NCBI GenBank assembly: GCA_001508855.1
Contig: LGFL01000009.1
Coordinates: forward strand, 1-41,161
DNA length: 41,161 nt
Source of the DNA: Thermoanaerobacterales bacterium 50_218
Lineage (GTDB): Bacteria > Bacillota > DSM-12270 > Thermacetogeniales > Thermacetogeniaceae
Direction: 5' to 3'
Shown here: positions 28,739 through 37,277 of the stretch, piece after piece
Numbering within the stretch: the first letter of the stretch is position 1
Layout: each line of letters begins with the position of its first letter
The notes under the pieces: model-generated
Told to the model about the DNA's origin: nothing
The model's database searches: none
The model's input: the letters and a program-made list of their open reading frames with translations, nothing else
Position numbers and translations under genes: made by a program

Positions 28739-29536
28739 ATGCTGAGGGCGCTTTACACTGCTGCTTCGGGCATGATTGCCCAGCAATTCAACATTGACAC
28801 TATATCTCACAACTTAGCAAATGTTAACACTACTGCTTACAAGAAGGTGAGGCCGGAGTTTCAGGATCTGCTTTATTTGACGATAAGGCGTCCTGTTGCT
28901 CCTCAAGAAGAAGGCGGTGTTTATACCCCTATTGGGCTTGAAGTTGGTCTGGGAGTCCGGGTTGCGGGTTCTCAGACGATTTTCCAGCAGGGCAATCTCA
29001 AACAGACGGGTAATCCCCTTGACCTGGCGATTACAGGACCAGGGTTTTTTGTGGTCAAGGGGCCTGATGAAGAGGAATACTACACTAGGGATGGAAGCTT
29101 TAAGCTTGATGCTGAAAAGCGCTTGGTGACGAGTGAGGGATACTTCGTCCTTGACGAAAACGGAAGTGAGATCGAGCTTTCAGAAGCTGTAGAAATCATG
29201 GTGGCTCAAGACGGAACGATTTCTTATACAACAGCAGATAATCCCGAACCCCAAGAAGCTGGAAAGCTGCAAATTGTCCAGTTCCCTAACCCTGCTGGAT
29301 TGGAGAAAGTCGGCCACAACCTCTACAGGGCAACGTACGCCTCTGGAGAGGCGGAAACAGTGGAAGAGGTTGGAAGCAGGATTCGGGTGGAGCAGGGCTT
29401 TTTAGAAGAAGCCAATGTTCAGGTTGTGGAGGAGATAATTGCCCTGATTACTGCTCAGCGTGCTTATGAACTGAACTCCAAGGCGATCCAGGCTGCCGAT
29501 GAGATGCTTTCGATTGCTAATAACATCCGCCGCTAG
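28739..29536 (+). CDS. flhP: Flagellar hook-basal body protein (FlhP, FlgG-like)
   Basis: Distal-rod-type protein, 265 residues. N-terminal LRALYTAASGMIAQQFNIDT and SHNLANVNTTAYKKVRPEF, internal NLKQTGNPLDLAITGPGFFV, and C-terminal EEIIALITAQRAYELNSKAI are FlgG hallmarks. ATG 28739 is 9 bases behind GGGAGG; a GTG at 28736 is also possible. The ribosome site can pair with a stretch 50 nt upstream. Confidence 0.92.
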   Translation: MLRALYTAASGMIAQQFNIDTISHNLANVNTTAYKKVRPEFQDLLYLTIRRPVAPQEEGGVYTPIGLEVGLGVRVAGSQTIFQQGNLKQTGNPLDLAITGPGFFVVKGPDEEEYYTRDGSFKLDAEKRLVTSEGYFVLDENGSEIELSEAVEIMVAQDGTISYTTADNPEPQEAGKLQIVQFPNPAGLEKVGHNLYRATYASGEAETVEEVGSRIRVEQGFLEEANVQVVEEIIALITAQRAYELNSKAIQAADEMLSIANNIRR

Positions 29537-29595
29537 AATTGATGTGAATCGTGCTGGCTGCATTTTGAGGCCATAGTTCGCGAGGGGGTTTCCGG

Positions 29596-29919
29596 ATGGT
29601 TCCTGGGATTTCATTTTTCCATCTGATGCCCAGTAATTTTGACTATAATCTTGGATCTATAGAAAAAGAGAGAGAACAGGAATTAAAGGATGCTTGTCAG
29701 CAACTGGAGGCTCTCTTTCTATACCAGTTGCTGCGGGCAATGCGGAAAACCGTTCCCCGGAGCGGCTTATTTGGTAGTTCTTCTGAGATGGCTTTCTATG
29801 AAGAGTTGGTCGATCAACAGTATGCTCTGCTTCTTGCCCGCCAGGGAGTCACCGGGATCGGAGAGATGATCTATGAACAGCTTCGTCAACAAGGTTCTTC
29901 TTTAGGAGCAAAGGCGTGA
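29596..29919 (+). CDS. Flagellar rod-binding protein (FlgJ N-terminal domain type)
   Basis: A 107-residue protein matching the rod-binding domain of FlgJ without its muramidase half, as usual in Firmicutes. Key stretch: LKDACQQLEALFLYQLLRAM, then FYEELVDQQYALLLARQGVTGIG (in outline). It probably helps cap or assemble the flagellar rod beside FlhO/FlhP. ATG 29596 follows GAGGGGG. A strong terminator overlaps its stop. Confidence 0.88.
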   Translation: MVPGISFFHLMPSNFDYNLGSIEKEREQELKDACQQLEALFLYQLLRAMRKTVPRSGLFGSSSEMAFYEELVDQQYALLLARQGVTGIGEMIYEQLRQQGSSLGAKA

Positions 29920-29941
29920 GCCCCGTTAAGGGGCTTTTTTA
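29919..29941 (+). terminator. Terminator after the flagellar genes
   Basis: AGCCCC (29919-29924) pairs with GGGGCT (29930-29935) around GTTAA, followed by T6. Confidence 0.9.
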
Positions 29942-29968
29942 GTTTTAGGAATCCCCCGCTGGGAGCAA

Positions 29969-29997
29969 GTATAATCGGATTTCCTGATTCATAGTTA
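29969..29997 (+). promoter_or_regulatory. Possible SigE-type promoter for yabPQ
   Basis: GTATAATC (29969-29976), 13 bp, CATAGTTA (29990-29997), resembling the SigE -35 and -10 elements. yabP and yabQ are SigE-dependent in Bacillus. Confidence 0.4.
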
Positions 29998-30032
29998 TGA
30001 ACTAAAAGGTCAATCCGGGGGAAGGAGGAAAG

Positions 30033-30314
30033 ATGGTGGAGGGAGGAGATCAGAAACTGGTCTTGACCAACAGGAAGAAACTCGAAGCCACAGGAGTCCT
30101 CCAGATTCTCAGCTATGATGCCGAAGAAATCAATCTAGAAACAGGGATTGGTCTGCTTGTTTTAAAGGGAGAGGGAATGGTGGTTACTCACCTCGACCTC
30201 GATCAGGGCGAGGTTGTTGTTCAGGGACTGCTGAATGAAATCGTCTATTCTGAAGACCGGGGCAAGAAAATAAAGGCCAAAGGAAAAAATATCCTTGAGC
30301 GACTGCTGAAATGA
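30033..30314 (+). CDS. yabP: Sporulation protein YabP
   Basis: A 93-residue spore-former-specific protein needed with YabQ for the spore envelope. The pattern LVLTNRKKLEATGVLQILSY followed by alternating beta strands (VVTHLDLDQGEVVVQGLLNE) matches YabP. ATG 30033 follows GAAGGAGG. yabQ is 6 bp downstream. Confidence 0.9.
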   Translation: MVEGGDQKLVLTNRKKLEATGVLQILSYDAEEINLETGIGLLVLKGEGMVVTHLDLDQGEVVVQGLLNEIVYSEDRGKKIKAKGKNILERLLK

Positions 30315-30320
30315 GAAGAA

Positions 30321-30833
30321 ATGATGGGGGAGACTGTAATTCAGGAATTTTTTGTTCTTTTTTTATCTGTGGGCGCAGGGCTGGGAGTCGGCTTTTTCTT
30401 TGATTGTTACCGTATTTTCCGCCACCTGGTGAGGTGGGGATGGTTGCTCACCCAGGTGACCGATTTGCTTTTTTCGGTCTTTTGTTCCTTTTTTGTTTTC
30501 GGTTTGTTTTTTTGTTCAACTGGGGGTGAAGTAAGGTTCTACACCTTTTTCTTTTTACCCTTGGGTGTGTGGATCTATTTCCAAAAAGTTGCTCCCTGTT
30601 TTCAGAAGCACCTTACCTGGGCTTTTGTTCAATTGGGCTGCTTTTTCAAGTTTTGTTACCTGGCACTTCTTTATTATCCGGTTTCTTTCGGCTTACGAGG
30701 GGGTTTTTTCTGCTTCGTGATTTTAGCAGGCTCAGTGCGGCTTCTTGTGCTGCCCTTCAAGATCCTTGCTTCTTTCTCGATCCTCAAGGTGAGGGAGGCG
30801 TGGTGGTTGATTAGTAGAAAATTTTCTTCCTGA
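30321..30833 (+). CDS. yabQ: Spore cortex biosynthesis protein YabQ
   Basis: A 170-residue, Phe-rich membrane protein with about five hydrophobic helices and the early motif GFFFDCYRIFRHL typical of YabQ. It is required for cortex formation in Bacillus and localises around the forespore. ATG 30321 follows GAAGAA only, and coupling with yabP is likely. Confidence 0.88.
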   Translation: MMGETVIQEFFVLFLSVGAGLGVGFFFDCYRIFRHLVRWGWLLTQVTDLLFSVFCSFFVFGLFFCSTGGEVRFYTFFFLPLGVWIYFQKVAPCFQKHLTWAFVQLGCFFKFCYLALLYYPVSFGLRGGFFCFVILAGSVRLLVLPFKILASFSILKVREAWWLISRKFSS

Positions 30834-30874
30834 AAGTTTTTAGCAGGATTTTAACTTATCTTTATCGAAAAGAT

Positions 30875-30917
30875 TTATACACAAATTATCCACAAAATAT
30901 CCACAATATGTGGATAA
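30875..30917. promoter_or_regulatory. Array of four DnaA boxes
   Basis: TTATACACA (30875-30883), TTATCCACA (30886-30894, perfect consensus) and ATATCCACA (30897-30905) are on the plus strand with starts exactly 11 bp apart. TGTGGATAA (30909-30917) is a perfect box on the minus strand. The array lies between yabQ and a small HTH gene whose start is 15 bp further on, and the first box covers a possible -10 (TATACA, with TTAACT at 30851 upstream). DnaA binding here would probably control that gene or titrate DnaA. Confidence 0.85.
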
Positions 30918-30931
30918 AAGGCAGATAAAAA

Positions 30932-31198
30932 ATGAGACTGGAAATTCGCGGTGCGGAGAAACTCAGCTTTCGGGAAAAGCAGGCAGTTGTCTTGAAAGAG
31001 CTTGGTTACGGCAATGAAGAGATTGCCAGAGAACTGGGGGTTTCTCCTACGACTGTAGCCACCCTCTTGAATCGCGCTCGCAGCAAGGGTTACGAAGTGG
31101 TGATCATTATCCCTACATCTCTTGGTTTGTTCCGTTTAAGGGGAGAAAGGGATGGGGTGAAATCCGTTGAGGCGGAGGACCAGGAGGAAACCAGATAG
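30932..31198 (+). CDS. Small LuxR/sigma-region-4-type helix-turn-helix protein
   Basis: An 88-residue protein with a clear HTH: LSFREKQAVVLKELGYGNEE followed by IARELGVSPTTVATLLNRAR (about 12-50), the pattern of LuxR-type or sigma region 4 DNA-binding domains. The remaining 35 residues are not recognised. I do not know its targets. ATG 30932 follows AAAAGGCAG, and a DnaA-box array stands directly in front, overlapping the promoter zone. Its 3' end overlaps the divIC start by 32 bp, so the pair is probably cotranscribed. Confidence 0.75.
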   Translation: MRLEIRGAEKLSFREKQAVVLKELGYGNEEIARELGVSPTTVATLLNRARSKGYEVVIIIPTSLGLFRLRGERDGVKSVEAEDQEETR

Positions 31199-31529
31199 GA
31201 AGCGTTTGGAGCCGAGGAAAAAAAGACTGCTTTTTGTTGCTGGTTTGGTGGGATTACTCTTGGGGATTCTTTTTCTTCCTTTGCAAATTAAAATCTGGAA
31301 ATTGGAGAAGGAAATCGTTCGTCTCGAGGAAACGAAAAAGATGCTGCAACAAGAGCACTCAAGGCTGGAACAGGATCTACAGTATTATTCAAGTGATGCT
31401 TATGTCGAAGAATTCGCCCGCAGGGAGTTGGGGCTGGTCAAACCTGGCGAACTACTGGTGATCCCTGCACTTCCAGGTAAAGTGCAGCCGCCACCAGAAG
31501 GCCTCGACGAAAACCCTTATGAGGAGTGA
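31167..31529 (+). CDS. divIC: Septum formation initiator (DivIC/FtsB family)
   Basis: A 120-residue bitopic cell-division protein: a basic cytoplasmic N-terminus, one membrane helix (about 21-40), a leucine-rich coiled coil (KLEKEIVRLEETKKMLQQEH) and the extracellular tail with YVEEFARRELGLVKPGE, the DivIC/FtsB signature. It starts at TTG 31167 with GGGGTGA upstream, inside the 3' end of the HTH gene. The yabP-yabQ-divIC order matches Bacillus apart from the inserted HTH gene. Confidence 0.88.
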   Translation: MRRRTRRKPDRKRLEPRKKRLLFVAGLVGLLLGILFLPLQIKIWKLEKEIVRLEETKKMLQQEHSRLEQDLQYYSSDAYVEEFARRELGLVKPGELLVIPALPGKVQPPPEGLDENPYEE

Positions 31530-31544
31530 AGGAGAGGAACTGTC

Positions 31545-32447
31545 GTGTCAACAAAATATGCAGCTATAGATATCGGAACAAATTCTGCGCGTCTTCTTGT
31601 TGCTAGGGTTGAGAGTGGCCGGGTTGTTCCCGAGTTTTTTACTCTCAGAACCTGCAGGATTGGTGAGGGGATGACCAGGGCTGAGGGTTTACAACCAGAG
31701 CCTGTTGCTAGGACTTTGCGTGTCCTTCGAGAGTATCGCCAACTGATCCGGGATTACGGTGTGGAGAAAGAGCGGGTGGTGGCAACAAGCGCTGTTCGAG
31801 AAGCCCCTAATGCTGCTGAATTTGTTTCCCAGGCTCGGGAAGAGACAGGATTTAATGTTGAGGTGATTAGTGGGGAGGAAGAGGCTTTTCTCAATTATCT
31901 TGGTGTGTGCCGGGCGTTGCCAAATTTAAAGTCAGGCGTGGTTGTCGACATTGGCGGAGGAAGTACTGAGTTTACTTATCTTGTTTCTGGTTCTTCAGGA
32001 TCCCGGTTGTGTTGTCGAAGTGTTCCCATTGGAGCAGTAAGGCTCACGGAAAAGCCGCTTTTGCTCGAAGGGATCCTTGCTCTGTTGAAGGATGTCCTTG
32101 AGGAAATCAAGCACCTTCCCCAAAAGAACCTGGTTGGGGTAGGGGGCACGATCACCAATCTTGCAGCTATTGACCAATCGCTTGCTTTTTATGATCCGGA
32201 GAAAGTGCACGGTTACCGCCTGTCAACTGATGCAGTAGGAAGAATATTGTTTCTCCTCGCCGCAAAGAATAAAGAAGAGCGAAAAAGAGTCCCTGGTCTG
32301 CAGCCGGAGAGGGCAGACATTATTGTTGCAGGGACTACGATTTTGTGGGCGATTCTCGGCTACCTTCAGGTTCCGGAGATCGTTGTCAGTGAAGCCGATA
32401 TCTTGCACGGGATTATCTGGGAGTTAGCGGAAGGTGCCTCAAATTGA
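31545..32447 (+). CDS. Ppx/GppA-family exopolyphosphatase
   Basis: Hydrolyses polyphosphate or pppGpp. 300 residues, the short form lacking the C-terminal HD-like domain. ASKHA-fold motifs are YAAIDIGTNSARLLVA, VVATSAVREAPN, EVISGEEEAFLNYLG and VVDIGGGSTEFTYL. GTG 31545 follows GGAGAGG. It overlaps the next gene by four bases. Confidence 0.93.
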   Translation: MSTKYAAIDIGTNSARLLVARVESGRVVPEFFTLRTCRIGEGMTRAEGLQPEPVARTLRVLREYRQLIRDYGVEKERVVATSAVREAPNAAEFVSQAREETGFNVEVISGEEEAFLNYLGVCRALPNLKSGVVVDIGGGSTEFTYLVSGSSGSRLCCRSVPIGAVRLTEKPLLLEGILALLKDVLEEIKHLPQKNLVGVGGTITNLAAIDQSLAFYDPEKVHGYRLSTDAVGRILFLLAAKNKEERKRVPGLQPERADIIVAGTTILWAILGYLQVPEIVVSEADILHGIIWELAEGASN

Positions 32448-32893
32448 AGATTTCTTTTCCCTTGATGGCATACGTAATCGCCTTTATAGCTGGATCAGTA
32501 ATGGCTGTTCAAGGTTCGCTGAATTCGGCTTTAAGCAAAATCATCGGTCTGCTGGAGGCAACGTTTATTGTCCATGTTGTGGGGACCTTAATTACCCTCG
32601 TTTTGTTGTTAGGGTTCCGCCTGGGGGAGGGAGGGCTTAGCCAGATTCTGAAGGTGCCCTCGTATCTGTATCTTGGAGGCTTGCTGGGTGTTTTCATAGT
32701 TTACGCCGTTGTGGCCAGTATTCCGAGGCTTGGTGTTGCCGTGGCCACCACGGTGATCATTGTCGGTCAGGTGGCCACGGCTTTGCTCATTGATCATTTT
32801 GGGCTCTTTGGGCTCAAAGAGGTCCCTTTTACCTGGTGGAAGGTATTGGGGCTGATCCTTCTGGCTGCTGGAGCGGGGATTATGTTGAATTAG
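32444..32893 (+). CDS. YdcZ/DUF606-family DMT-type membrane protein
   Basis: A 149-residue membrane protein with about five hydrophobic helices. N-terminal MAVQGSLNSALSKIIG and C-terminal KVLGLILLAAGAGIML are typical of the YdcZ (DUF606) branch of drug/metabolite transporters. The substrate is unknown. It starts at TTG 32444, within the ppx stop, behind GGAAGGTG. Its stop is three bases from the end of the convergent rubrerythrin gene. Confidence 0.85.
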   Translation: MKISFPLMAYVIAFIAGSVMAVQGSLNSALSKIIGLLEATFIVHVVGTLITLVLLLGFRLGEGGLSQILKVPSYLYLGGLLGVFIVYAVVASIPRLGVAVATTVIIVGQVATALLIDHFGLFGLKEVPFTWWKVLGLILLAAGAGIMLN

Positions 32894-32896
32894 TGA

Positions 32897-33418
32897 TTAG
32901 TAACATTCACAATAGGGCTTATAGTATTCCTTGGAGTGTCTGCAGAGGGGGCATACTTCAGGTGGTTTTGGGCCTTCGTAAATGTAGCCGCACTCACGGC
33001 ACTGCCATTTAATAGGTGCAGATTTTTCAAGAAATTCTCCTTTCTCCAGCATCTCCAGGAGCAGGCGAAAGCGTTCTGCATGGTGTTTTTCCACTTCTGC
33101 CACTCGCTTAAAGAACTCTGCTGCTTTGTGAAAACCTTCTTCTTCGGCAATTCTGGCAAACTCTGGATACATCTCCTCGTATTCGTGGGTTTCTCCAGTG
33201 ATCGCTTTTTGCAAGTTGGCCTTGGTATCCCCAATTTCCTTCAGGAGTTTTAAAATGATTAAGGCATGTTCTGCTTCATTTACTGCAGTTTCTTCGAAAA
33301 CCTCTGCGATTCCCTGCCACCCTTCTTTTCTGGCAACCTTGGCGAAAAAGAGGTACTTGTTTCTTGCCTGGCTTTCCCCGGCGAAGGCTGCCTTCAGGTT
33401 TTCAATGGTTTTTTGCAC
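32897..33418 (-). CDS. Rubrerythrin
   Basis: Non-haem diiron peroxidase that detoxifies hydrogen peroxide in anaerobes. 173 residues. A four-helix ferritin-like domain carries the iron ligands in [26 protein letters not shown] and [11 protein letters not shown]-terminal rubredoxin knuckle [10 protein letters not shown]...CPLC donates electrons. GTG start at 33418 with a perfect AAGGAGG. Transcribed from the intergenic region shared with feoA. Confidence 0.96.
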   Translation of the reverse strand: MQKTIENLKAAFAGESQARNKYLFFAKVARKEGWQGIAEVFEETAVNEAEHALIILKLLKEIGDTKANLQKAITGETHEYEEMYPEFARIAEEEGFHKAAEFFKRVAEVEKHHAERFRLLLEMLEKGEFLEKSAPIKWQCRECGYIYEGPKPPEVCPLCRHSKEYYKPYCECY

Positions 33419-33576
33419 TTTGTTAAACCTCCTTAACGGATTGCTGATAGGTTGTATAGTCGTATTTTACCATAATTTATCTAGCGATGAAAGAAAAATC
33501 TCGATTCAGTATAACAAAATTGACTCTTAAGTGAGTGAAGTTTTTGAAGAGATGACTTCTGAGAGGAGAATAGTAG

Positions 33577-33831
33577 TTGCTTCAGGAGCGACATTTGGTT
33601 CCCTTGAGTAAGTTGCCCGTCGGGGCAAGGTGTAAGGTTGTGGCTGTAGAGGTCGGAGAACCTGAGCGCTTGAGGCTTTTAGGTCTCGGTCTTGTTCCTG
33701 GGACAAAAGTAGAGGTTGTCCGAAAAAGCCCCTGTGGAGACCCGATTGCTTATAAGATCAGGGGGGCTGTTGTCGCTCTCCGCCAGGAGACTGCCAGACA
33801 GGTCCTGGTGGTGCCTGATGATTCAGAATGA
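33577..33831 (+). CDS. feoA: FeoA-domain protein
   Basis: An 84-residue SH3-like protein: LSKLPVGARCKVVAVEVGEP, LRLLGLGLVPGTKVEVV and a final VALRQETARQVLV strand match FeoA, the small partner of the ferrous iron pump FeoB. No feoB lies nearby, so it is orphaned here or its partner is elsewhere. TTG 33577 with GAGGAGAA upstream is chosen; TTG 33595 behind AGGAG is possible. Its 3' end overlaps the end of the methyltransferase gene on the other strand by 74 bp, which marks a rearrangement joint. Confidence 0.8.
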   Translation: MLQERHLVPLSKLPVGARCKVVAVEVGEPERLRLLGLGLVPGTKVEVVRKSPCGDPIAYKIRGAVVALRQETARQVLVVPDDSE

Positions 33832-34540
33832 TGTGCCGGGGCAAAATGTATTTCCAAAGGGTGCTATCCATTCCAACTGTCATCAACTGGACGAAAAACG
33901 CCTGATTTAGGAGTTTTCGCTGCGGCAGTCCGTAGGAAATGTTGCTCATACCGCAAATGATGTGGACATCCGGATGGTTTTGCCTGATATATTCTACTGT
34001 TTCCAGCACTTCAAGAGCTGCACGATCGTTTGTGCTCAATGGTTTCACGAGAGGGTCAATATAGATGTCGCTTGGGGCTACACCTGCTTTTGTGAGGTTT
34101 GCTATCAGCTTGTCCACAATTGCAAACCGGTCCTCAGCGGTTTCCGGCATTCCTGTGTCATCCATGCAGAGGGCAACGACCTTGCATTTGTATTCTAGAA
34201 CGAGTGGTAGAACTGCACTGAAACGTTCTTCCTCAGCAGTGATTGAATTGACCATTGGTTGCCCGAACCTGCACAATGATAATCTTACTGCCAATGCTTT
34301 TGGGTTTGGGCTATCTATACAGAGAGGTGCTTCCACAGCTTCCTGAACTGTTTCTACTAGCCAGCGCATGGTTTCTTCCTCATTGTGAATCATTGTCCCG
34401 CAGTTAACATCAATATAATGCGCCCCGTTTGCTATCTGGTCATGAGCTAATTTTTTGATGAATTCTGCATCTTTTTCTTCTACTGCGGATTTTACCTGGC
34501 TTCTGCTTGTGTTTATCAGTTCTCCAACGATAAGCATCAT
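33758..34540 (-). CDS. Methyltetrahydrofolate:corrinoid methyltransferase, C-terminus replaced
   Basis: Pterin-binding (dihydropteroate-synthase-like) methyltransferase of the MtgA/AcsE group, moving methyl groups between a corrinoid protein and tetrahydrofolate. Motifs are IVGELINTSR at the start, YIDVNCGT, LCIDSPNPKAL, NSITAEEER and MSNISYGLPQRKLLNQ. The family normally continues about 40 residues past GMDS with a conserved tail. Here, from about residue 227, the frame runs into the antisense of feoA (ending PGGERQQPP), so the native 3' end is lost. Probably inactive or impaired. The start is an ATG pair at 34540/34537 behind GGAAGGGG. It is last in a decayed minus-strand operon. Confidence 0.75.
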   Translation of the reverse strand: MMLIVGELINTSRSQVKSAVEEKDAEFIKKLAHDQIANGAHYIDVNCGTMIHNEEETMRWLVETVQEAVEAPLCIDSPNPKALAVRLSLCRFGQPMVNSITAEEERFSAVLPLVLEYKCKVVALCMDDTGMPETAEDRFAIVDKLIANLTKAGVAPSDIYIDPLVKPLSTNDRAALEVLETVEYIRQNHPDVHIICGMSNISYGLPQRKLLNQAFFVQLMTVGMDSTLWKYILPRHIILNHQAPPGPVWQSPGGERQQPP

Positions 34541-34554
34541 ATCCCCTTCCTTAC

Positions 34555-35947
34555 CTAATCAATTCCGACAGTTGCTTCTAGTTTCTTTTTCTTTTCCCAC
34601 CAGAAGAAAAAGGCAAAGGTAGCAATCACCACTGGGAGCCCAATATAGAGTGAAAGTCGCTGGTCTGGTGAGGAGAGCATGCTTACAAGAACTGCCGTAT
34701 TGGTGAGAATTGTTAGTATGGGAACCCATGGATAACCAGGCGAACGGTAAGCCAGTTCAGATGGGTCCTACCTTCCCTGGCCAGCCGAACCCGGAAGATG
34801 ATTACACAAACTCCAATTAGGATCCAGACAATAACTCCGATAAGGCCGGCAACTGCCCACATCCATACATTTAAGGTATTGGCAAGTGCAGGAATTAGTC
34901 CAGTGATGATGCAGAAAATAATCCCTGCAGTTGTGAATACGAGTGAATTAAAAGGTACACTTCGTTTATTTAAGCGTGCCAAGAATTTGGGGGCGACTCC
35001 CTGTAAACTCAGACTGTAAAGAAACCTGGTACAACTGTAAAAACCAGAGTTAGCAGCAGATAAAGCGGCCAGAATCGCAATAAAATCACAATAATATTCA
35101 TTGTGTGGTCTGCTCCTGGAATTCCTGCTTTGCTGAGAACAGTGACAAAGGGGCTTTCTTCAATACCAACACTTGTCCAAGGCACACGGGCCATGATTAC
35201 AAGAACACTGATCAGGTAAAGGCCGACTACCTGGAAAACAGTGCTTCTGATTGCTCGGGGAATTACTTTTTCTGGTGCTTCACTTTCTCCGGCTGTATTT
35301 TCAATGACTTCACACCCCTGGTAGGAGAACGAAACGTTCATCATTGTTGGAAGAATTGCGAGAAGTGGTACTGCGAAAAAGCCGCCATGCGCGATGAGGT
35401 TTTTCATACCAGTGGGCTTGCCACCAAAAAGCCCTAAAATCTTTCCCAGGCAAATCAAGATGAAGATAACCACGCCAAAGACTTTAATTCCTGCAAACCA
35501 AAACTGACCCTCACCAAAGTCCTTTACTGCCAGACTGTTAAAGATAAAAAGAACGATCCCGAAAATGATGCACCAAACCCAGATGGGAATACCTTTCCAC
35601 CAGTATTGCATGTAAATGCCGACTGCGGTTAGATACCAGGCAGTGGTTAATGCCCAAGAGAACCAGTAAAGCCATCCAATAGCATTTCCTACACCCGGTG
35701 ACATCAGCCTGCTACTATACTCTTGGAATGATCCGGATTCGGGCATTGCTACTGCCAGTTCCGCCAGGCAAACCATTACTAACCACATCACGAAGCCCCC
35801 GAAGACGTAGGAGAGCAAAGTTCCTCCAGGACCAGCTGCCTTTATTGTATATCCGGAGTTGAGAAATAAACCTGTGCCAATGACTGCGCCGATAGTGATC
35901 ATCGTGAGGTGCCTGCTTTTCATTTCCCTCTTAAGACCCTGGCTCAT
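34555..35947 (-). pseudogene. Amino-acid/amine permease (APC family) broken by two frameshifts
   Basis: About 12 membrane helices of an amino acid-polyamine-organocation transporter. Frame 1 (35947 to about 35080) has SRHLTMITIGAVIGTGLFLN, LAELAVAMPESGSFQEY and SFSYQGCEVIENTAGES. Near 35080 one base is missing. The next frame continues IAILAALSAANSGFYSCTRF to about 34745, where a second base is missing. The third frame reads ELAYRSPGYPWVPILTILTN and ends EKKKKLEATVGID at TAG 34557-34555. Both lesions are single-base losses. ATG 35947 is preceded by AAGGGGGTGG. As part of a methyltransferase gene group it may have imported a methylated amine; that is inference. Confidence 0.88.
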
Positions 35948-35960
35948 AAAAACCACCCCC

Positions 35961-37251
35961 TTAGGGTTTTGCTAAGGGGATTTCGACTCCGGCATCTTTG
36001 GCGATTGCGGAGACAACATCGTCAAGAGCCTTGGCTTTTTCCTCACTGAGCGGGCTTCCAGGATGTTGTTTGATGATTGTTTCAAGGTGGGTCTTGGCTC
36101 TTTCATAAATGTGAGTTTTTCCGTTCATTTCCCATCCGGCCCGATCTTTGCGGTCAACTATGGACCGGGTATGTACTGCTCTTTTTTGAACCACTTGCGG
36201 GTGTGTTTAGTTGTGAGGAAGTCTCCTCCTGGACCCACTTCGAGGAGAAGTTCTTTTGCATCTGACAGGGCTGCATAGGTGTGAGTGGGAAACCCGTAGT
36301 ACTTACCCATTTGTGCATAGGCACAGGAAATCATTGTTGCTTCGACTGCGGACATGGGAGTTGTTCCTGTTCTCATATCAAAGATAACTGGTGCGCCGCC
36401 GTAAATTACCGGAGCCCCTGGGCGAACTTGCTGGGCAGGTGTAATTCCGCTTAATGTTTCTGCTACGTGTTGAACAACAGATCCTGTAAGAGTTGCTGGA
36501 GAACCAGCTCCTGGCATTGGCATTGAGACGAATTCAATCGGGAGTCCGAAGCGAGCGCAGTCAATGATATTCTGAGAACTGATGTGTGTCCTCTTAAGGG
36601 AGGTGAGGGGCAAATGTCGAAAATAGCGTAAGGCTTCTGAGCCAGGTCTTCTTCTGATTTACGCATTACCTTCATTAACTCCCGCATCCAGCGTACACCA
36701 GAAACACTAAAGGCGCCAGTAATTACAGGTTTCTTTGATTCCTTCATAATCAGGTAAAGCCTGTAGAGATCACCAACTTCGTAGGGAATATCAGCACAAA
36801 CAACTGCTGTTGACTGGAGGTCAATCTGGGGTAGATAATCGACAACCTTAGCAATTAAGCGCATGTCTTTAGAGGTTGATTCTTTGATTGTTTGTCCATC
36901 GTTTTGAAGCATTTTTGTTGAAGCAGATCCTGGGTCGTAGTAGCAGGTGTTGTTTCCAAGTTCTGCATAGAAATTTCCATCCCGATCATAAAGTTTGATT
37001 GTTTCTGGGGCGGCTTCAATGCTCTATAGAACTAGCGAACGTGGGAATTTGACAATTTTCTTGCTTTCGTCGACCTGGCAGCCGGCGTTCTTTAGGATTT
37101 TCAGTGCTTCCTCAGAATCAAAATACACCCCACAGTTTTCGAGGACATCTAAGGCTGTTTCGTGAATTGTTTCCACTTCTTGCCGCGTTAGAAAAGCCAG
37201 CCGCGGCGTTTTCTCAATTTTCTCAAAAAGAAAACTTAGGCATTTCAGCAC
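35961..37251 (-). pseudogene. MttB-family (trimethylamine/betaine) methyltransferase, multiply broken
   Basis: Remains of a corrinoid-dependent methyltransferase of the MttB superfamily. The N-part LTRQEVETIHETALDVLENC runs to a TAG at 37026-37024, where the reading frame plainly continues (SIEAAPETIKLYDRDGNFYA). Then come YLPQIDLQSTAVVCADIPYE, a one-base loss near 36601, PMPGAGSPATLTGSVVQHVA and SDAKELLLEVGPGGDFL, another one-base loss near 36165, and the C-terminus ending GVEIPLAKP. Between SDAK and ELLLEVGPGG about 60-70 residues usual in the family are missing. The start is uncertain: an ATG after GGGAGGTG near 37238 is out of frame with the body. Confidence 0.88.
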
Positions 37252-37277
37252 CTCCCTGAGTTAGTTATCAAATGCTT

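Noticed and set aside
30840-30931. DnaA-box cluster as the chromosomal origin oriC
   Set aside because: No dnaA or dnaN is adjacent, only four boxes are present in under 50 bp, and no separate AT-rich unwinding element is obvious. It is kept as a regulatory or titration site.
37024-37026. In-frame amber codon in an MttB-family gene as a possible pyrrolysine codon
   Set aside because: It lies near residue 76, whereas the pyrrolysine of TMA methyltransferases lies near residue 334. It replaces what looks like a conserved Glu codon, and the same gene has frameshifts and a deletion. A nonsense mutation is simpler.
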